Numbered from the stretch's first letter, positions 8,642 to 17,418 are shown. The stretch: 64,000 bases of DNA from RBG-16-64-13 sp963718375 (GCA_963718375.1 CAVQZD010000005.1:496001-560000); one strand, 5' to 3'. Made by a program: numbers and translations. Notes: generated by a model from the sequence alone, not told the origin.

Positions 8642-9861
8642 CAGACCACCCTCAGCTTGTGCATCATTCTGCCCATCCTTGAATGCTCTAGGTCGATAGC
8701 CGCATGCGGACAGACCTCGTGACAACAGTAGCAGCGTATGCAGAGCGAGTCATCGACCGTGGCTACCTTCTTCTCTCTGTCCATGCTGATAGCGCCAGCG
8801 GGACACGCTCGTTCGCAGGCTCCGCAGACCGTGCACCGTTCGACCTTGGGTACCGGCCAGCGGTTGAACCTGCGCAGGATCCCCTGGACAGGTTCCTGCA
8901 AGAAACCCAGTCTGCCGACACCGATACCCTCGTAGCTGCCGGGGCGGACGAAGTCCTCCACCGCCAGGTCAGCAACCGGCACCCCCAGGGTGTCCACGCT
9001 CTCGGGGTGGCCGCTCCATAGGTCCCGCTCGCGCGCCGCCATCAGCACTGGCACGTCTGAGACGGGGATGCCCGCTATGCGGCAGCAGGCCACGTCAACA
9101 TGAACGCAGTCTGCGCCCGCTATCAGCGCACCCACCGGGCGGGGCGAGCCGCCGGTGCCGGGTCCGTCTCCCTCCAACCCGACGATCGCATCCACTATCG
9201 AGAGACGGGGATTGACGAAGTAAGCCACGTCGATAAGCATGTCGGCGAAGCGCTTCGGGTCATCCAACCGAGCGTGATACGAGGCCTTGTTCAGGCCGGG
9301 GATGACGCCGAAGAGATTCTTTGTGGCTCCGCTGAAGATCATGAACATGTGTGTCTTGAACTTGGGCAGGTTGATGACCCCGTCCGCGTGGACGATCGGC
9401 GTCATCACCTCCAGGCGCTTGGCCAACTTGGCCTCAGGGGCGGACACGTTATCCCAGGCGGTGTCGAAGCTGAGCTCGAAACCGTAACGCTCGGCCATCT
9501 CCACATAGCCCACCTTGCGAAAGGCTCTCTCGATCACCGGACGCGCGTGCACGACCCCGGTGCCTGGGCTCTCCACGACCAGCGGATGGGCTCCCGCTTC
9601 CTTGACCTCGACAGCCACTGCCGCCAACACTACGGGGTGAGTCACTATCGCCTTCTCGATCGGAGCGGGCGACAGGAGATTAGGCTTGATGGCGATGCGT
9701 TCGCCGGGCTTCACGAACGAGCTCATCCCACCGAGCGGGGCCAGCACCTCGCGCAGAGCCGCCCTCACTCTGTCGAAGTCGTAATCGGGGCAGCGCGCCG
9801 CCGCCACCGCGGTGCGCCGCGCGCTGCTTGCGTCCTTCACTTCGGTCAAGTCGCCTCGCAT
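8641..9861 (-). CDS. DUF362 protein with C-terminal 2[4Fe-4S] ferredoxin domain
   Basis: A 406-residue cytoplasmic protein. The N-terminal DUF362 domain contains GERIAIKPNLLSPAP and INLPKFKTHMFMIFSGATKN, both typical. The last 60 residues are a bacterial ferredoxin domain with two CxxCxxCxxxCP clusters (CTVCGACERACP, CIRCYCCHEVCP). Such proteins are found in anaerobes and are presumed redox or corrinoid-related enzymes of unproven function. The ATG at 9861 matches the domain start; upstream codons run into the divergent pabB promoter. The gene is probably first of an operon with the HAD phosphatase and metY-cysK. Confidence 0.85.
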   Translation of the reverse strand: MRGDLTEVKDASSARRTAVAAARCPDYDFDRVRAALREVLAPLGGMSSFVKPGERIAIKPNLLSPAPIEKAIVTHPVVLAAVAVEVKEAGAHPLVVESPGTGVVHARPVIERAFRKVGYVEMAERYGFELSFDTAWDNVSAPEAKLAKRLEVMTPIVHADGVINLPKFKTHMFMIFSGATKNLFGVIPGLNKASYHARLDDPKRFADMLIDVAYFVNPRLSIVDAIVGLEGDGPGTGGSPRPVGALIAGADCVHVDVACCRIAGIPVSDVPVLMAARERDLWSGHPESVDTLGVPVADLAVEDFVRPGSYEGIGVGRLGFLQEPVQGILRRFNRWPVPKVERCTVCGACERACPAGAISMDREKKVATVDDSLCIRCYCCHEVCPHAAIDLEHSRMGRMMHKLRVV

Positions 9862-9936
9862 CTGTCGGTACCAAGGGACTGTTATTCTATCCTGAAGGTT
9901 GAGTCCACCGCGCAGACCGACTGGAGCCGCCGACCG

Positions 9937-11985
9937 ATGACCCCCACTCTGCCTGACGAGCAAGGTGTCGCCGTCTTCGCGGGCAGCGGCGCTTGGCATC
10001 CGCAGACCCCGGGCGCGGATAGTGACAACGCGCTGGTCTTCAGCAAACCGACACGGGTGCTGACTGCCGACAGGCCAGGCGAGATCGCCGGACTGCTACA
10101 TGAGGTCGAGGCCGAGCAGAGCGAGGGGCGCTACGTTGCCGGCTACCTGTCGTACGAGGCGGGTGCCGCGTTCGGCCTCACCGTCCGCGCGTCCGAGGCA
10201 GGTGCGCGCAAGCCAGGGGCCGCATCCGAGGTAGGGGCCGCATCCGAGCTGGTCCCCCTGGGCTGGATGGCGGTGTACGATCCAGCCCAGGCCACCGTCA
10301 TCTCTGCCAGCGAATGGCAGGAGTTGCTTGCCCAAGTGGACGTCACGCAGGTCGCCAAGACGTTGGCGGAGGTCGAGCCCGCGCTCAGTGTCTCCCGCGA
10401 AGAGTACGTGCAGGCGATCGGCCGTGTCCGGGAGTACATCGCGGCCGGTGACACCTATCAGGTGAACTACACCGTCCGCAGCCGGTTCGAGCTCGCCGGC
10501 ATCGGCCCCCTGGAGTACTTCCTGGCGCTCGTCCTCCGACAGCCCGTCCCCTATGCCGCCTACCTCGACCTGGGTGACGCTCAGATCATCAGCCTCTCTC
10601 CCGAGATGTTCTTGCGCCGCGAAGGCCGCCGGCTCGAGAGCCGCCCTATGAAGGGCACCCGCCCGCGCGGGACCACTCACGCCGAGGACGTCGCCCTCGC
10701 CTACGAGTTGGCCGAGACCGCGAAAGAACGTGCGGAGAACCTGATGATCGTCGACATGGTGCGAAGCGACCTGGGCAGAGTCTCCCGGGCGGGCAGCGTG
10801 CGCGTGCCCACCCTCTACGCCGTCGAACCCTACAGGACGGTTTGGCAGATGGTGAGCACCGTCACCGGCGAAGCGCACCCGCGAACCCCGCTGGCCGACC
10901 TGATGCGGGCCGTGTTCCCTGGAGCCTCCATCACAGGCGCCCCCAAGCACCACACTATGGAGATCATCGCCGAGCTTGAGACCGAACCTCGGGGCGTCTA
11001 CACCGGAGCCGTCGGACTCTTCATGCCCGGGGGTGACTTCACCACCAACATCGCCATCCGCACCATCGTCCACAGCCAGGGGAGATGCCGACTCGGTATC
11101 GGTTCGGGCGTGGTGTGGGACTCCGACGCGGCGGCCGAATACGACGAGACCCTGGCCAAATCCGCCTTCGCGACCCCTTCACCCGGCGGCGCCTCGCGCA
11201 CCGACACCCCCGCCCGCGCCGCGGAGTGGCGCCCCGACCCCCAAGGTGTCCTCCGCAAGATGGCGACGCAAGAGGATTTCTACCTGTTCGAGACGGTGCT
11301 TCTAGAGGCGGCAGCATCCGCCACCGGCTCCACCACGGACGATGCGATCAACCCGCTGCACTCCTTGAGCGAGGAGGCCGTCCTCGATCGGTTCCGCTTC
11401 CTCGAGGAGCACCTGGACCGCATGGCTGCCTCCGCGCGAGCGCTCGCGCTCCCGTTCGAACTCGGGGCGGCGCGCGAGGTCATGGTAGGCCTGGCTCGTG
11501 TCCATCCCGAAGCTTTGGTCGCCCGTATCCAGCTGGATGCCGCCGGTCTATTCAGCCTCTCCACCCGCGAGGTGCCCGCCGACCCGACCAGGCCTGTGGA
11601 TCTGCTCGTCTCCCCCTTCCGCACCGACCCGGACGACCCCCTGCTCCGACACAAGACCAGCCTGCGCGGCTTCTACAATCGGGAGCATCGCCGCGCGCTC
11701 GCCCAAGGATGCTTCGACGCCCTCTTTCTGAGCCGGCTGGACCGGGTGACCGAGGGGGCCATCAGCAACGTGTTCGCCAGGTTCGATGACCAGTGGGTCA
11801 CCCCGCCATTGAAGGACGGATCGTTGCCGGGCATCTGGCGCGCCTGGTTCCTGGAGCAGAACCACGCTGCCGAGGCCTCTCTGAGTCTCGAAGAGCTCGG
11901 ACGCGCCGACGAGCTGGTGGTCGGCAACTCGGTGAGGGGGGCCATCAGAGTGGGTCGCCTGGTCACCGGACCGCTGATGTCCTAG
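9937..11985 (+). CDS. pabBC: aminodeoxychorismate synthase I / aminodeoxychorismate lyase fusion
   Basis: A 682-residue two-domain protein for p-aminobenzoate (folate) synthesis. Residues about 1-425 are PabB: RPMKGTRPRG, ETAKERAENLMIVDMVRSDL and PGASITGAPKHHTMEIIAEL are the chorismate-binding signature. Residues about 440-682 are a class IV PLP-lyase domain (PabC): the PLP lysine is in RHKTSLRGFYN, and RVTEGAISNVF and GIWRAWFL are typical. Together they convert chorismate and glutamine-derived ammonia to PABA; the glutaminase PabA is not in the window. The ATG at 9937 begins the first strand of PabB. A much longer open reading frame back to 9100 runs through the DUF362 gene and is not real. 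Confidence 0.93.
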   Translation: MTPTLPDEQGVAVFAGSGAWHPQTPGADSDNALVFSKPTRVLTADRPGEIAGLLHEVEAEQSEGRYVAGYLSYEAGAAFGLTVRASEAGARKPGAASEVGAASELVPLGWMAVYDPAQATVISASEWQELLAQVDVTQVAKTLAEVEPALSVSREEYVQAIGRVREYIAAGDTYQVNYTVRSRFELAGIGPLEYFLALVLRQPVPYAAYLDLGDAQIISLSPEMFLRREGRRLESRPMKGTRPRGTTHAEDVALAYELAETAKERAENLMIVDMVRSDLGRVSRAGSVRVPTLYAVEPYRTVWQMVSTVTGEAHPRTPLADLMRAVFPGASITGAPKHHTMEIIAELETEPRGVYTGAVGLFMPGGDFTTNIAIRTIVHSQGRCRLGIGSGVVWDSDAAAEYDETLAKSAFATPSPGGASRTDTPARAAEWRPDPQGVLRKMATQEDFYLFETVLLEAAASATGSTTDDAINPLHSLSEEAVLDRFRFLEEHLDRMAASARALALPFELGAAREVMVGLARVHPEALVARIQLDAAGLFSLSTREVPADPTRPVDLLVSPFRTDPDDPLLRHKTSLRGFYNREHRRALAQGCFDALFLSRLDRVTEGAISNVFARFDDQWVTPPLKDGSLPGIWRAWFLEQNHAAEASLSLEELGRADELVVGNSVRGAIRVGRLVTGPLMS

Positions 11986-12059
11986 CGTCTGTCCCGAAGC
12001 CCAGAGTACAATACGGCAGTGTCGTGACAAGCCGCGATGCACACGGGTTGGGGGGTAAC

Positions 12060-12857
12060 GTGAGGGTCGTAGATCTCACCGATGACAGAAAGGACCTCTT
12101 CTGCCTTTGCCTGGAGGACTGGTCCGACGAAGCCAAGGAGGCCGGGCCTAAGCGCTGCGAGTGGCTCGAGCGCGGCCAGAAGTTGGGGCTGCGAGGCAAG
12201 TTGGCCCTGGACGCGAACGGTGTCGAGGGTGGCATGATCCAGTATGGGCCTATCGAGCACTCCGTCGTCGACGGTGAGGGTCTCTACTTCGTGTACTGCA
12301 TCCACGTCCACGGCCACGAACAAGGGCGCGGGGACTTTCGCAAGCGCGGGATGGGTAGGGCTCTGCTGTTCTCGGCCGAGGAGGATGCCCGGCGATGCGG
12401 GGCGAAGGGCCTCGTGGCCTGGGGCCTCTCACTCCCTGTGTGGATGAAAGCGTCCTGGTTCAAGAAGCAGGGCTACCGCACGGTCGACCGCCAAGGCATC
12501 TCGGAGCTGCTCTGGAAACCTTTCACCGAAGACGCTGAGCCACCCCGCTGGTTTCCTAAGACGGGCAAGCTGCCCGAGCCCGTGGCCGGCAAGGTCAACA
12601 TCACCGCCTTCTCCCGCGGTTGGTGCATGGCGCAGAACTTGGTGTACGAGAGAACCAAGCGCGCAGCAGCCGACTTCGGCGATTCAGTGGTCTTCACGGA
12701 GATCGATACCTCGAAGCGCGAGACCGTCCAGGAATGGGGACGCTCTGACGAGGTGCTCATCGACGGCAAGAGCGTGCAGAAGGGTCCTCCTCCCAGCTAC
12801 GAGAAGATCCACAAGGTCATCGCCAAGCGGGTGCAGAAGCAGGCACGCGCTACCTGA
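12060..12857 (+). CDS. YoaP-type GNAT acetyltransferase with thioredoxin-like C-terminal domain
   Basis: A 265-residue protein. The N-terminal half is a GNAT fold: GLYFVYCIHVHGHEQGRGDF and RKRGMGRALLFSAEEDARR form the acetyl-CoA pyrophosphate loop and following helix. After a short linker, residues about 175-265 (VNITAFSRGWCMAQNLVYER onward) look like a thioredoxin-fold domain with a lone Cys, ending in the basic tail IAKRVQKQARAT, as in the YoaP family. Function is unknown; acetylation of a small molecule or thiol is a guess. The GTG at 12060 follows a GGGGGGT stretch; the reading frame is open further upstream inside pabBC. Confidence 0.75.
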   Translation: MRVVDLTDDRKDLFCLCLEDWSDEAKEAGPKRCEWLERGQKLGLRGKLALDANGVEGGMIQYGPIEHSVVDGEGLYFVYCIHVHGHEQGRGDFRKRGMGRALLFSAEEDARRCGAKGLVAWGLSLPVWMKASWFKKQGYRTVDRQGISELLWKPFTEDAEPPRWFPKTGKLPEPVAGKVNITAFSRGWCMAQNLVYERTKRAAADFGDSVVFTEIDTSKRETVQEWGRSDEVLIDGKSVQKGPPPSYEKIHKVIAKRVQKQARAT

Positions 12858-12898
12858 GACCGGGCCACGCGTGAAGACCGGACCAGGATGCGCCCGAC

Positions 12899-14530
12899 CT
12901 AGAGGTAGACCCGATCCCCCCTGGCGCCGCCGGCCTCGCGACCTGTGGACACGTTGTTGAGCGCACGCACGTAGGCCTTGGCCGAAGCCTCCAGCACGTC
13001 GATGGAGACGGCCTGACCCGCATAGCGTCTGCCGTCCACCTCCACGACCACCCGCACCTCGCCCAGTGAGTCCTTGCCCGAGGTGATCGAGCGCACCTGG
13101 TAGTCGAGCAGCTTGCCGGTCACCCCGACCGCATCGTCGATGGCCAAGAAGATGGACTCCACTGAGCCGCCGGTGAAGGCCTTGCCGCTCAGCATCTCAC
13201 CCTGCTTCTCCACCCCCACCTGGCTCGACGAGATGATGTCGGTGCCTGTGGACGTGTAGACGTGCTCCAGGCTGTAGACATCCTCACGCTGCCTCAGCTC
13301 CTCGCCCACCAGGGCCTCGAGGTCGGCTGTGGTGACCTCCTTCTTCTTGTCGGCGATCAACTTGAAGCGCGTGAAGACCTCGTCCAAGGCGGGGCCGTCC
13401 ATGTGGATGCCGATCTCGGCCAGATGCGAGCGCAGCGCGTGTCGCCCCGAATGCTTGCCCAGGACGATGTTGGAGTCGCCCAGGCCGATATCGCGGGCGT
13501 GCATGATCTCGTAGGTGGTGCGCTCCTTGAGCACGCCATCCTGGTGGATGCCCGACTCGTGGGCAAAGGCGTTCTTACCCACGACGGCCTTGTTCGCCTG
13601 GATGAGCTGGCCGGTGAAGCTCGACACCATGCGGCTGGTGCGGGCGATCTCAGTCGTCACTATGCCGCAGGGACGCTGCATGATGTCTTTGCGGGTGACG
13701 AGCGCCATGGCGACTTCTTCCAGCGCCGCGTTGCCGGCCCGCTCCCCGATGCCGTTGATGGCCACCTCCACCTGCGTGGCGCCACGCTCCACCGCCGCTA
13801 ACGTGTTGGCCACAGCCACCCCCAGATCGTTGTGGCAGTGAGCGCTCATGACCACGCTCTCCAGCGCCGGCACCTTCACGTAGAGCTGCTCGAACAGAGC
13901 CGCGTACTCGTCGGGCAGCGCGTAGCCCACCGTGTCCGGCACGTTGATGGTGGTCGCGCCGGCCTGCACGGCGGTGGCCAATACCTCGGCCAGGAAGTCC
14001 ACATCGGAGCGGGTGGCGTCCATGGCAGAGAACTCCACGTCGCCAGGGCAGAGCGAAACGCACAGCTCGGTCATCTCCTTGGTCAACTTGAGGACCTGCT
14101 TGTAGTCCAGGTGCATCTGATGCTGCAGATGGATATCCGAGGTGCTGACGAAGGTGTGGATGCGTGGACGCTCGGAGTCCTTGATAGCGTCCCAGCAGGT
14201 GCGGATGTCGCTCTCGGTGCAACGGGCGAGTCCGCAGATGACCGGACCCTTGACCTCGCGGGCGATGGTCTGTACGGCGGCGAAGTCGCCGGGGCTGCTG
14301 GCCGGGAAGCCTGCCTCGATCACGTCGACGCCCAGCCGTGCCAACTGATGAGCGATCTCCAGCTTCTCAGGATCGTTGAGACTACTCCCCGGCGACTGCT
14401 CGCCATCGCGAAGGGTGGTATCGAAGAAGACCACGGGTTCGCCCAGATTGCGGCGCGGCGATGTGTCGCCCGTCGCGGAGGGGGCGCTCACGCTGCTCGC
14501 GCCCTCCGCGGGTGCTTTCTTATCGGACAT
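12899..14530 (-). CDS. leuA: 2-isopropylmalate synthase
   Basis: A 543-residue DRE-TIM metallolyase that condenses acetyl-CoA with 2-oxoisovalerate, the committed step to leucine. VVFFDTTLRDGEQSPG carries the catalytic Arg/Asp, and SAHCHNDLGVAVANTLAAVE the metal-binding His pair. Residues about 415-530 are the LeuA dimerisation/leucine-feedback domain. Length separates it from citramalate synthase only weakly, but the leucine leader upstream supports IPMS. The ATG at 14530 has AGGAGG eight bases upstream; a GTG at 14539 lies inside that ribosome site and is rejected. It is apart from leuCD, which sit 11 kb to the left. Confidence 0.95.
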   Translation of the reverse strand: MSDKKAPAEGASSVSAPSATGDTSPRRNLGEPVVFFDTTLRDGEQSPGSSLNDPEKLEIAHQLARLGVDVIEAGFPASSPGDFAAVQTIAREVKGPVICGLARCTESDIRTCWDAIKDSERPRIHTFVSTSDIHLQHQMHLDYKQVLKLTKEMTELCVSLCPGDVEFSAMDATRSDVDFLAEVLATAVQAGATTINVPDTVGYALPDEYAALFEQLYVKVPALESVVMSAHCHNDLGVAVANTLAAVERGATQVEVAINGIGERAGNAALEEVAMALVTRKDIMQRPCGIVTTEIARTSRMVSSFTGQLIQANKAVVGKNAFAHESGIHQDGVLKERTTYEIMHARDIGLGDSNIVLGKHSGRHALRSHLAEIGIHMDGPALDEVFTRFKLIADKKKEVTTADLEALVGEELRQREDVYSLEHVYTSTGTDIISSSQVGVEKQGEMLSGKAFTGGSVESIFLAIDDAVGVTGKLLDYQVRSITSGKDSLGEVRVVVEVDGRRYAGQAVSIDVLEASAKAYVRALNNVSTGREAGGARGDRVYL

Positions 14531-14618
14531 GTCCTCCACCTCCTGGCGTTCTGCTGACTACTGCTGCTTACGTGCCGGATAGCGCCGGCCGCGCGAATAT
14601 CTCCCCCTAGCGGGGGAG
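14531..14618 (-). promoter_or_regulatory. leuA attenuator with possible anti-Shine-Dalgarno pairing
   Basis: A perfect 7-bp hairpin (CTCCCCC-GCTA-GGGGGAG, 14618-14601) spans the last Leu codon and the stop of the leader peptide. There is no T-run after it, so classical transcription termination is unlikely. The leader Leu codons contain CCTCCTG (14631-14625), the exact complement of CAGGAGG in the leuA ribosome site (14545-14539). Just beyond, CTGCTG can pair with CAGCAG (14556-14551) or with AGCAGCAG (14568-14561). A ribosome stalled on Leu codons would hide the CCTCCTG strand and free the leuA start. This model is inference from complementarity. Confidence 0.6.
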
Positions 14619-14657
14619 CAGCAGCAGGAGGCTGAAAGAAAGAGCCATGCGCACCAT
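14607..14657 (-). CDS. leuL: leucine leader peptide, 16 residues
   Basis: A short open frame reads MVRMALSFSLLLLLPR and stops, 76 bases before leuA. Six of 16 residues are Leu, five consecutive (CTC CTG CTG CTG CTC). That is the hallmark of a leader whose translation senses charged Leu-tRNA. Initiation could be at ATG 14657 or the in-frame ATG 14648. A promoter-like pair places the transcript start almost on the first ATG, so it may be read from a leaderless mRNA. Leader-peptide control of leuA is known in Actinobacteria; this one is assigned from sequence only. Confidence 0.8.
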   Translation of the reverse strand: MVRMALSFSLLLLLPR

Positions 14658-14664
14658 GCTCACC

Positions 14665-14693
14665 AGTTTAGTCGACGGTCCGACATGCTACAA
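14665..14693 (-). promoter_or_regulatory. candidate promoter of the leuL-leuA transcript
   Basis: On the reverse strand TTGTAG (14693-14688) and TAAACT (14670-14665) are separated by exactly 17 bases. The predicted start would fall at about 14658, next to the leuL ATG. The -35 match is 4/6 and the -10 match 4/6, so the call is plausible but unproven. Confidence 0.45.
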
Positions 14694-14784
14694 CCGAGAC
14701 GATTCTGCGCCGCTGGGCCGCAATCCTTCCCAACCCCTGGCGGCAGTGCCATAGTGGGGGCACAGTCAGACTCGAAAGGCCACG

Positions 14785-15315
14785 GTGAACATCATGCCCG
14801 AACACCTTCGCCCCGATCCCGGCCAGGTCCCCGCGACCGCCGCTGTCTGCGGACTCTGCTGCGACGTGTGCTCGATATTCATCGCCACGCACGAGGACCC
14901 CCAGCGCTTGGCCCTCCTGGCCGGCCGCATGGGTTGGACCCCTGACGACGCCCATTGCAACGGCTGCCGCTCCGACCGCCTGACCCCCTACTGCCGCGAC
15001 TGCGATCTGCGAGCCTGTGCCCAGCAGCGCGGCCACGCCTTCTGCAGCGAGTGTGCCGACTATCCCTGTGCCGAACTGCAGGAATTCCAGCTCGAAAAGC
15101 CTCACCGCGCCGAACTCTATCAGAGCCTCGAACGCATCGCCGACGTAGGGGTCCATGACTGGCTGCTCGAGGCCAAAGAGCGCTGCACCTGCCACGCTTG
15201 CGACACCCTCAACTCCGCCTACGACTTGCAGTGCCGCAACTGCGGTCGCGAACCCAGTTGTGCCTTCGTGGACGCGCACAGGACCCGCATAGTCGCAGCG
15301 CTGAGGCTTAGATAG
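14785..15315 (+). CDS. DUF3795 Cys-rich protein with zinc-ribbon tail
   Basis: A 176-residue protein with 20 or so cysteines. CGLCCDVCSIF begins the DUF3795 domain, followed by CNGCRSDRL, YCRDCDLRACAQQRG and FCSECADYPCAEL, the usual order in the family. The C-terminus adds CHACDTLNSAYDLQCRNCGR, a zinc-ribbon-like four-Cys knuckle. Metal or Fe-S binding is likely; function is unknown. The GTG at 14785 has AAAGG five bases upstream; an ATG three codons later is an alternative start. Confidence 0.8.
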   Translation: MNIMPEHLRPDPGQVPATAAVCGLCCDVCSIFIATHEDPQRLALLAGRMGWTPDDAHCNGCRSDRLTPYCRDCDLRACAQQRGHAFCSECADYPCAELQEFQLEKPHRAELYQSLERIADVGVHDWLLEAKERCTCHACDTLNSAYDLQCRNCGREPSCAFVDAHRTRIVAALRLR

Positions 15316-15409
15316 GCGCGGCGGCTGCACGCCGCGCGCCTGCCCACTCGGGTTTGCTGTAGTCTGAGGATCAGACTCACAGATACATGGACTGAAACCG
15401 GAGCGCGAG

Positions 15410-15502
15410 ATGCAGCTTCAACGCGACAAGAAGCCCAACAAGGAAATCAAGAAGCCCAAGAAACCCAAGGCACCCAAGAAGCCTACGACTAGAAAGACCT
15501 GA
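15410..15502 (+). CDS. 30-residue Lys/Pro-rich basic peptide
   Basis: A short frame starting ATG at 15410 after a GGAG site reads MQLQRDKKPNKEIKKPKKPK and continues with alternating Lys-Pro and Lys-Ala-Pro units to RKT. Twelve of 30 residues are Lys and six are Pro. It resembles the Lys/Pro tails of histone H1-like or ribosome-associated peptides. The frame is clean, has a ribosome site and ends at the convergent solute-binding gene, overlapping its last 14 bases. A strong hairpin follows. Coding is plausible but unproven. Confidence 0.5.
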   Translation: MQLQRDKKPNKEIKKPKKPKAPKKPTTRKT

Positions 15503-17291
15503 AGCTCGATCCCCCCCAGCACCCCCCGACGGGTGCTGGGAAAGAGACCGGCGCCGCGGCCATGGGGAAGCGCCGAATGTCTCCGGCGGCGATCGGGTCC
15601 GACCCTCTCGCAAGCCATGCGGTCTCGGGCAGGAACTCGCTCGGGCTATATACACAGAAGCCGCTGTCGCGGAGATCGGGCGCCATGGCGATAGCCCCAT
15701 TCAGGCTATACAGGGGCGTCAGCAAGCAGTAGTCGTCTATCGCCATCCTGTTCAGTTCCCTGCAGTCGGCGCTGCGCTTGTCCAGGTCGGTCTCGGCCAT
15801 CATCTCCCTGTACACGGCGCTATACGCCTCGGGGATGTACAGATGGGGACCGCCGAAATAGGCATCCTCGCTCAGATACGTCTGCAGCATGCTTGAGTAG
15901 TCTGTGCTGACGTTGTAGGACATCGAGAAGGCAGCCAGACCTTGCCAGCCGTCCTCCACCCTGTCCATCATGGCCTGGAAGGACAGAGGGACTAGGTCTA
16001 CCTCGATGCCCACCTTGGCCAAGTACTCCTGCACCACGGTGAAGAGCGCATCCCTATCGTCCGACACCTGGTATGTGAGTTCGGTCTCCCAGGGAGTCTC
16101 GGGGGTGATACCCACTTCTGCCAGAAGCTCGGCCGCCTTCATTGGATCATAGGGGTAACCCTCAATATCGGGGTTCCACCCAGGTCCATCTTTCGAGGCC
16201 AGTTGGTTGGTGGGCGGTGAAGTGCCCAGGTAGATGCCGTCCACGACCGCCGGTACGTCAACGGCATAAGTGATGGCTCTTCGCACACGGATATCCGCGG
16301 TCGGAGAATCAGGGTCTCCGCTGTTGCCCGCCAGGGTGAAGAGCGCGGTGGAGCGATACGCTATCGTGGCGCCCGCGTCCTCCAGCGTCGCAACGTCGTC
16401 CGGAAGCACGCCGTAGAGGATGTGCCCTTCTGCGTTCAGGAACCCGAGCTTCCTGGAGAATGAAGACTGGACGAACTTGATGACCACGCCATCCAAGTAC
16501 GGAAGACCCTCCTGCCAGTAATCCTCAAAACGTTCGAACTCGAGCGATCGCCCACTCTCGTAACGGGCGAACTTGAATGGACCCGTGCCCACGGGATGCA
16601 TCCTGAGCCCCTCCGGACCGTAAAGCTCATAGGCAGCCGGAGAGGTCATCTTGCCCGCCATAGAGGATGACAATCTCTGTACGAAAAGGGGGTCGTTCTG
16701 CGAGAGCTTGACGCGGACAGTCTGCGCATCGATGATCTCGATGCTCGTGACCACATCCAGCTCGGTCTTGACCCCGCTCCTCTGCATCTCGAGATTCCAT
16801 TTGACGGCCTGGGCGTCGAAATCAGTGCCATCGTGGAACTTGACCCCCTCGCGCAGACGAAAGGTCACGGTCTTCGCCACCTCGTCGATTTCCCAGCTGG
16901 TGGCCAACTGGGGGACCGGTTGCCCGTCCGCATCCAGACCCACCAGGTTCTCCACGGCGAACCGGCCGAGCTGCACGTCCACGAAGCGATGGGGTTCCCA
17001 CCACGCCCCGATATTGCTGGGGGTGTACTCATGGAGTATCACCAGGGTGCCGCCGTACTGAGGTATTTCGTCACCACCGGGGCCCTGGGGGCACTGAAGC
17101 ACTGTGCGCGGGACACTACCGGATGCGGAGACGGTGGTCTCACCGTCTGACGACGTGGAGGGCGGATCCGCGCAAGCCGCCACGCCGGTGCTCAGACCGA
17201 TCACGACCAGCGCCCCTGCGAGCACAACCACCGTCGCTATCTGTCTCACCGGCACACTTCCCCAGTCCCTGTCCGCTCTCCACCCGGACAA
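15489..17291 (-). CDS. ABC-type peptide/nickel family 5 solute-binding lipoprotein
   Basis: A 600-residue periplasmic-binding protein of family 5 (DppA/OppA type). The N-terminus has a basic region, a hydrophobic stretch (ATVVVLAGALVVIGLSTG) and a lipobox ending VAAC near residue 40, then a Ser/Thr linker. Core motifs include PQLATSWEIDEVAKTVTFRL with REGVKFHDGTDFDAQAVKWN, and RRAITYAVDVPAVVDG. It should bind oligopeptides or similar ligands outside the membrane. No permease or ATPase gene is adjacent, so it is an orphan here. The start at 17291 is the first in frame; a GTG 13 codons later is possible. Confidence 0.88.
   Translation of the reverse strand: MSGWRADRDWGSVPVRQIATVVVLAGALVVIGLSTGVAACADPPSTSSDGETTVSASGSVPRTVLQCPQGPGGDEIPQYGGTLVILHEYTPSNIGAWWEPHRFVDVQLGRFAVENLVGLDADGQPVPQLATSWEIDEVAKTVTFRLREGVKFHDGTDFDAQAVKWNLEMQRSGVKTELDVVTSIEIIDAQTVRVKLSQNDPLFVQRLSSSMAGKMTSPAAYELYGPEGLRMHPVGTGPFKFARYESGRSLEFERFEDYWQEGLPYLDGVVIKFVQSSFSRKLGFLNAEGHILYGVLPDDVATLEDAGATIAYRSTALFTLAGNSGDPDSPTADIRVRRAITYAVDVPAVVDGIYLGTSPPTNQLASKDGPGWNPDIEGYPYDPMKAAELLAEVGITPETPWETELTYQVSDDRDALFTVVQEYLAKVGIEVDLVPLSFQAMMDRVEDGWQGLAAFSMSYNVSTDYSSMLQTYLSEDAYFGGPHLYIPEAYSAVYREMMAETDLDKRSADCRELNRMAIDDYCLLTPLYSLNGAIAMAPDLRDSGFCVYSPSEFLPETAWLARGSDPIAAGDIRRFPMAAAPVSFPAPVGGCWGGSSFRSF
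15515..15540. terminator. hairpin at the convergent gene ends, possibly bidirectional
   Basis: A perfect 10-bp stem, CCCAGCACCC with GGGTGCTGGG, around a six-base loop. It lies just after the Lys/Pro peptide stop and inside the last codons of the opposing solute-binding gene. No long T-run follows on either strand, so efficiency is uncertain. Confidence 0.5.
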
Positions 17292-17332
17292 GAGGTGGAG
17301 CCATCATGACAGAACCTACCACAAAATAGGGA

Positions 17333-17360
17333 GCCCCCGTTCGGATCTCCGAACGGGGGC
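17333..17360 (-). terminator. Rho-independent terminator
   Basis: A perfect 12-bp stem (GCCCCCGTTCGG with CCGAACGGGGGC, loop ATCT). Read leftward it is followed by TCCCTATTTTGT, a usable U-tract, so it most likely ends the transcript of the OB-like lipoprotein gene at 17419. Read rightward it has no T-run. Confidence 0.75.
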
Positions 17361-17418
17361 CCTCCCGCCGCTCCTGAGGGGTGAGGAGTCGGCGGTCACG
17401 GATCGAGTCGTCTCTTCG

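Noticed and set aside
9100..9936. N-terminal extension of pabBC by 279 codons
   Set aside because: It is antisense to the DUF362 gene and carries no PabB or PabA features; the PabB domain starts at 9937.
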